NCBI RefSeq assembly: GCF_037038585.1
Contig: NC_092520.1
Coordinates: forward strand, 4,290,001-4,354,000
Direction of reading: 5' to 3'
Source: Patagioenas fasciata
Taxonomy: Eukaryota; Chordata; Aves; Columbiformes; Columbidae
Length of the DNA: 64,000 bases
The notes beneath the pieces were generated by a model. It was given only the letters and a program-made list of their open reading frames with translations, did not search any database and was not told the origin of the DNA. Shown piece by piece: positions 58,512-64,000 of the stretch. The translations under genes and the position numbers were made by a program. Every line of letters begins with the position of its first letter. The stretch's first letter is position 1.

Positions 58512-59567
58512 AGTATCACAGTATGTTTGGGATTGGAAGGGACCTGGAAAGCTCATCCAGTCCAATCCCCATGCCAGAGCAGGAACACGCAGATGAGGTT
58601 ACACAGGAAGGTGTCCAGGCGGGTTTGAATGTCTGCAGAGAAGGAGACTCCACAACCTCCCTGGGCAGCCTGGGTCAGGCTCTGCCACCCTCACTGAGAA
58701 GAAGTTTCTTCTCAAATTTAAGTGGAACCTCTTGTGTTCCAGCTTGATCCCATTACTCCTTGTCCTATCATTGTTTGCCACTGAGAAGAGCCTGGCGCCA
58801 TCCTCATAGCACTCACCCTTTATATATTTATAAACATTAATAAGGTCACCCCTCAGTCTCCTCTTCTCCGAACTAAAGAGACCCAGCTCCCTCAGCCTTT
58901 CTTCGTAAGGGAGATGCTCCACTCCCTTCAGCATCTTTGTTGCCCTATGCTGGACCCTCTCCAGCAGTTCCCTGTCCTTCTGGAACTGAGGGGCCCAGAA
59001 CTGGACACAATATTCTAGATGTAGTCTCCCCAGGGCAGAGTAGAGGGGAAGGAGAACCTCTCTGACCTACTGACCACTCCTCTTCTAATACACCCGAGGA
59101 TGCCATTGGCCTTCCTGACCACAAGGGCACAGTGCTGGCTCATGGTCATCCTGCTGTCCACCATGACCTCCAGGTCTCTTTCCCTTACACTGCTCTCTAA
59201 TATGTGATTTCCCAACCTATACTGGAACCTGGGGTTGTTCCTGCCCAGATGCAGGACTCTACACTTTCCCTTGTTAAATTTCATCAGGTTATTCCCCATC
59301 CAACTCTCCAGCCTGTCCAGGTCTCTGATGGCAGCACAGCCTCTGGCGTGTCAGCCACTCCTCCCAGCTTAGTGTCATCAGCAAACTTGCTGACAGTCAC
59401 TCTATTCACTCATCCAAATCGTTAATGAATATATTGAATAATATTGGCCCCAGTACTGCCCCCTGAGGCACTGCACTAGATACTGGCCTCCAACTGGAAT
59501 CCGCACCATTGACCACCACTCTCTGGCTTCTCTCTTTAAGCCAGTTTGCAACCCACCTCACTACTCT
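58512..59567 (-). mobile_element. CR1 LINE, 1056 bases, sister of the 56.4 kb copy
   Basis: Minus-strand CR1 of the same subfamily: agtatcacagtatgtttggg, gattggaagggacctggaaa, gaaggagactccacaacctc. The ORF2 remnant contains the RT-to-3' connecting region (minus-strand SRMTMSQHCALVVRKANGIL) and the palm motif C region, and ends at cagtttgcaacccacctcac. It shares orientation and high identity with 56,423-57,338. Confidence 0.93.
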
Positions 59568-60069
59568 GTGCTTCAGTTCGGTCTGTCATCTCTTCATGCC
59601 TTTCCCTTCTTCTTCCCTTTTGAACAGATCCATGAAGCTTTTTGCACAGGTCTGTGTTAAGCCATAACATATGCCAAAGGTGGCAAATCAGAAACTTGAT
59701 TCTTAGCTCATTCGGTGTTTAGATATAAAACATTTTTGTTACCCCCCCTGCAATGTAAAGCATACCTTTTTAAGTTGTGCCTCTGCAATAAGTAGGTATA
59801 AATGAGATACGTAAAGAATCATAGTTTTATTCTTTAGTCTGTGTTTAAACTATTTCTTTAAAAAGATGCTGTTGTGCACAGTTACCACAGGAGTGTTTGA
59901 GAAAGTGTTGCCTGTGCGGTCTTGAGAGGGACAGTGTCGTCTGCTGATTAATCTAGTTCTATAATGTCTATAGTCTCGTAATATCCTGGGTTTTCTGTTA
60001 AATGCTCTTGGAACACCAAACAAACTCGAAAGAAGATGGAAAATCCCTTTATACACAGAGTCACGTGGA

Positions 60070-60308
60070 AAAAACGAGGGGTAATGGGTGCAAATTACTC
60101 CTGGGGAGGGGGAAATTTTGAATGATGAGAACAATCAGCCTTTGGAATAATCTCCCCAGGGAAGTGGTGGATTCCCCAACACTGGACACTTTGAAGGTTC
60201 AGCTGGACATGGCGCTAGGTCATCTTGTCTAGATGGTGTGTTTGCCAAGAAAGGTTGGAGCAGATGATCCTTGATGTCCCTTCCAACCTGGGATTTGATG
60301 ATTCTATG
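60070..60308 (+). mobile_element. CR1 LINE 3' end, third 3' type
   Basis: Plus-strand element: aacgaggggtaatgggtgca, aacaatcagcctttggaata, atctccccagggaagtggtg, and a terminus ccttccaacctgggatttga followed by tgattctatg. The end is the standard CR1 end, but the body belongs to a different subfamily from the other copies in the window. Only about 240 bases are present. Confidence 0.85.
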
Positions 60309-62118
60309 TTCACGAGCTCCAAGAAGATTACAGCAAGCTGTGTTGCAGCCATTTCCAGTAGAAGGTTTTATTCTAAGAAAGACTATATGATGATTCCTTG
60401 TAAATTCTCCTTGTTTCCAATAACAGTTTTATTGCTCTGCCATATAGCTACAGCATTGTTCTCCAAAGCATGCTAAACTTTCATAATCAAAGAAATGATT
60501 TTACCCATATTTGAAAGTTACACTTGTTAGAAACTGTCAGGGATTGTATGATGAAGATACTGAAATGGCAGTGACAGCCAAGATAATGGATGATACTGTT
60601 TTAATGATGAGCTCAATGTCATTGGGTTTTTTGGGGTTGGTTTGTTTTGTTTTGGTTGTGTGTTTGTTTTTTTCCTTCAGAATGAACAGTAGTTGTAATA
60701 TATTCTGTATATATAGAAAAATGACTGAGAATTTCTCATCAAAATCCCAATGAAGATGAAAAACAGTTGTTGCTTATTGTTTGGAAAAAAAATTCGGAAG
60801 CAAACCAATCTAATCAGAATTTACAGAAATGCATATGGTGGTTTATATTCTGGTAGAGCCATGCTTCATTTTCCCTGAGAATTAATGACTTTAAAGTATT
60901 TGGCAATACGTTTTTAATTGTCGGTTTATTATAGCTCTATGTTGCAGTAAAGTTACATGCGAAGGTATTTGAGGTTGTGTAATAATCACTGTTCTGGTCT
61001 AATAGCATCTGAAGAAACATCTCCAGACGTATCTATTGACTGGGAATCCTTTACAGAATGCAGAATTTGTTGGGTCGAGGTCTGTTGGTGCATCAGTGAA
61101 ATCTGCTCTTGTGTGTAGAAAAGGTTTAGGCTCTTGCAGCAAAACACGGCAGCACTACCCAGTGATCAGGGCTGGAGTGCAGATTACTTGGCTTTCTCTG
61201 AAACTGGAGGTAAAACAGGATTTATTGAAGGGAAACAAGACGTCACATTGATGTTCTTGCAAAATAAAAATGAGCTGGTGCTTAATGCGAGTGTGTAACT
61301 GGTACCGTTTCAGAGTCGTGAGTGATACATTAAATACTCTACCAGCTTTGCTCTGAGCGGTGATATCGGACTTCGAAGAAACACTGTCCTTGTCTAACTG
61401 AAAATGCTGTGTATGGGCAAAGTGTAGATCTCCTAAATTAATTTCACAAGTAAATTCAGTTTAAAGATAAAATATTTCGAATGAAAAAATGATTAAATAG
61501 AAGGATGAGCTTCCAAGGAGAAGCCTTGGAAATGGTGATATCATTTCAGAAAATGAATCTATAATGCATGGATATGTTTGTTTACCCTGAATGTTTAGTT
61601 CTGAGTTCTGGTAGCAATCCATTTCTACTTCTAGAGCTGACAAAAAGCTCCTTGTAAAATTTACCTTTTAAAACTGGACAATAAGCAGAAATATCACAGG
61701 TTTTCAGGAGTACTAGCAGCTCAATGATGCTTTGTGTTATAGAAGGATTGAGACAGATAAATCTTAAGATACTTCAAATTAAAAATGCCGAAGAGAAGAG
61801 AAATAGAATGATAATGTTCCATTCATTCTGGGTTCCCTCTGCTCCTATTCCCATGGAGATTACACCAATTCATAAGAGACAGTATTGAGAGGGGGGGAAA
61901 GAGGACACCCAGTCCTCCATAAGAACCAAATTCAAGGACATCACCGGTGACTGAAGTGTAAAGTAGGAGGCTGTGGAAAATTGAAGTTTTGTTCCTGGGA
62001 TGTGATGCTGATGTTCTAATGTTTTTTTTCTCCAGTAAAGTTCATGCATTTAAATTAATACACCTGAAAGCTTTACATGTGCACTTCTGTGCTAACCATA
62101 GATTTGATTTGTTTTCAG

Positions 62119-62171
62119 CTGTGGGATTGGGATCTTGGTGCTTCCACATGACCCTGAAGTATGAAATGCAG
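62119..62171 (+). CDS. ACER3: Alkaline ceramidase 3, coding exon 3
   Basis: The exon is 53 bases, entering in phase 1 (G|CT gives Ala72) and leaving in phase 0, with acceptor ttgatttgttttcag and donor gcag|gtgaga. It encodes residues 72-89, AVGLGSWCFHMTLKYEMQ, in the second membrane helix. S77 and H81 are present at the exact human positions; in the human structure H81 is one of three zinc-binding histidines and S77 contributes to the catalytic site. The next expected residues (LLDELP, with catalytic D92) are in exon 4, which I could not find before the window ends. Skipping this exon would shift the frame. Confidence 0.95.
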
Positions 62172-64000
62172 GTGAGAATTGATAAGTAGCTGTGATTCTT
62201 TTTATAGGCGTATATCACTATATATTCATGTTGCTGTTTCTTGATTAAATTAAATATATAACATACGTTATATAATGTATAACATAACTTCATCTACCTT
62301 AAGTATTGTTGTACATGACTCCTGCTCTCAACAAAAGAGTAGCACAGGTCTTGTTTCATTCGGTGTTTTCCACCAATAGATATACGGGAATATATAGTTG
62401 CACCTAAAATAAGAGCTATAATCAATTGCTTACGTTGGTAGAAGATACTTTATCCTTTGGGAAATCATACTGTCTTTTTATGTGAGGTGTTATTTTAAAA
62501 TTCCTACAGCTTTGGCTTAATAGAAAGCAGTATAGACTAGAGTTATTGTTACTTATTTTATCCTTTTTTCATCCTAACGTTTTCTATTATGTTTTCTATT
62601 TATCTAGATGTACCTGTAGCATTAATACCGATCGCAGTATCTTCTGAGTAGCAATAGCTGAGTCTTTCTTTCTCTCTTATTCTCAAATAGAAGGTATTCA
62701 GTAATAAGTTCAAGTCTTAACTTGGATAATACTCATTTGTATGAGTATAGGTGTTTAGTGTCATTTTAGACCCCGTGAGTGTTCTCTCCGGCCTCCAGCT
62801 GCTGTCCCACAAAGGTGACCCCTGTCACATCTGCCAGTCTTGAGTTGGGTGTATTGGAGATGACCGAGCATCTCAGGTGGCTTTGGGCAACTGAACTGAC
62901 TCCTAGCTTTCTACTGATTGTAATGGGACCCGAGACACTAAGTATGTGGACACCAGAAGTTAGATGTCTTAAACTTGAACTGAATCACAAACTGTACAGA
63001 TGTTTGCCTCCGTAATGCTCTGGTTTCTGTCTCTCACATGTGCTGGAGACCATCAGCTTCCGTGGAGAATGCTCTTGCCACCATGTAAGACTATTTGGTG
63101 CTTTTCTTGGCATGAAAAAGATGTTTCCTAGATCCATCTCACCAATCCTTCCTAAATTGAGGTGTCATTTACCTACCATCTCTTGAAACTGCCTTGAATT
63201 TCCACCTTTTCGTTTCTCTTCCCTCAGCAGCTTGTTCCTAACTCTGCCAGAGATTCAAATCCTCTTTCTTAACACAGATAGAGGTGAGCAAAGCCACCCT
63301 GAAACCCAGATCATTAAAATGATCCAGGCTTAAAACAGTCTGTGGGTGTTGGTTTTGTGAGTGTGTGTGTGTGTACATAGAGGTTATTTTAATCCAAGTC
63401 ACTTAGATGCTACTTATCATGTAGTTCTGGTGTCGCATCAAAATAAGGAGCCTGCAAATAGTGTAAGTAAAGGGTGGGCAGAAGCAGAGGAGAGTGAAAC
63501 AAATAAACTTAACAGCAGAGTCAATTATACTGTTAAGCAGGCATTCTTTATATTATCAGCATTGAGGAACACTGGGGATGATCCTCCATAAGTGCTCCAA
63601 CGACTGGCTGCTCTTGTGTTGCTTATATTCAGACAATTATCACATATCCATGACAATTTTGGGAAATTTTTAACCTACAATGCATCTACACTAAGAAATA
63701 ATGGATGAAGTTAGTTATAATTGATTAGTTTCTTACATCTATTAATTATTAGTCAAATATAAGCTAAGCACTCTGCTTCTAAACCATGTATCACTCAATC
63801 TTCTGTCTCCTTGTCGCGCAGAAGGATCTAAAACTTGAAAACTATCCCCTCATTTTGCAGGTGGTTACAAAGCATTTATCACGTCAATTGGTTAATGAAG
63901 GGTACGTCTTTTGTAACTTAATCACTGTATACATTAATTTAGCAGCTTCTCTTCAAGAGGGGAGCAGGAATGTCTTGCATCGTCTTTCCCATGAGAGTTA
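62172..64000 (+). other. ACER3: ACER3 intron 3, 5' part (runs off the window)
   Basis: Begins with gtgaga. It is AT-rich unique sequence, with an A/T-rich imperfect palindrome near 62,255-62,290 and a short (GT)7 run at 63,361-63,374. A stretch at about 62,770-63,010 (ctactgattgtaatgggacc; gttagatgtcttaaacttga) resembles very old amniote dispersed repeats, but I cannot assign it. No exon coding for the residues that follow Q89 is visible. Confidence 0.85.

Larger units (their letters stand above)
51426..62118 (+). other. ACER3: ACER3 intron 2
   Basis: A 10,693-base phase-1 intron from gtatgt to ttgatttgttttcag. It carries CR1 copies at 52,441 (+), 55,592 (+), 56,423 (-), 58,512 (-) and 60,070 (+), and a 14-base poly-A run at 53,237. 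The stretches 52,947-55,590, 57,340-58,510, 59,570-60,065 and 60,310-62,115 are unique AT-rich sequence without a gene that I can see. A second acceptor-like site, ttttttctccag, at 62,025-62,036 sits 80 bases before exon 3 and is followed directly by an in-phase-looking taa. Confidence 0.9.

Noticed and set aside
62025-62036. Second acceptor-like site before exon 3
   Set aside because: Use of it would add about 80 bases starting with a taa triplet and break the frame; the acceptor at 62,118 gives perfect ACER3 alignment.
62250-62292. AT-rich palindrome after exon 3
   Set aside because: Only about 22 of 30 positions pair by eye and the sequence is A/T-only low complexity, so self-complementarity is expected by chance.

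Overview
This is a stretch of bird nuclear genome. The evidence is about twenty truncated CR1 retrotransposons (3' ends built on ATTCTATG-type octamers), two solo LTRs of an avian ERVL-like family, and three exons that read as alkaline ceramidase 3 (ACER3) with bird-like substitutions. The species cannot be fixed from this window. By eye, CR1 covers roughly 10 kb of the 64 kb (about 16%), which is dense for a bird.

Layout. Bases 1 to about 31,300 hold no gene I can support. They are unique, often AT-rich sequence broken by twelve CR1 copies. By amniote synteny (TSKU then ACER3) this is probably the intergenic interval upstream of ACER3, but TSKU itself is not visible. Several unique blocks look like regulatory DNA by composition only. 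A CpG island at about 31,320-31,840 carries the ACER3 promoter, a perfect RFX X-box and coding exon 1 (31,627-31,729). Intron 1 (19.6 kb) contains two solo LTRs, recent and ancient CR1s and a pure (TATTC)n array. Exon 2 is at 51,315-51,425. Intron 2 (10.7 kb) contains five CR1s. Exon 3 is at 62,119-62,171. The gene runs off the right edge.

The three exons join in frame into 89 residues that align without gaps to the first third of human ACER3 (267 aa). They carry four of the five known calcium ligands unchanged (the fifth is D19E) and the active-site residues S77 and H81. All four splice sites inside the window are canonical.

I found no undescribed biological system. The points most worth following up are the ATTCT-type pentanucleotide array in intron 1, a near-identical inverted CR1 pair around the symmetric exon 2, the promoter X-box with an overlapping upstream ATG, and several CR1 copies with readable structural histories (internal deletions, a composite junction).
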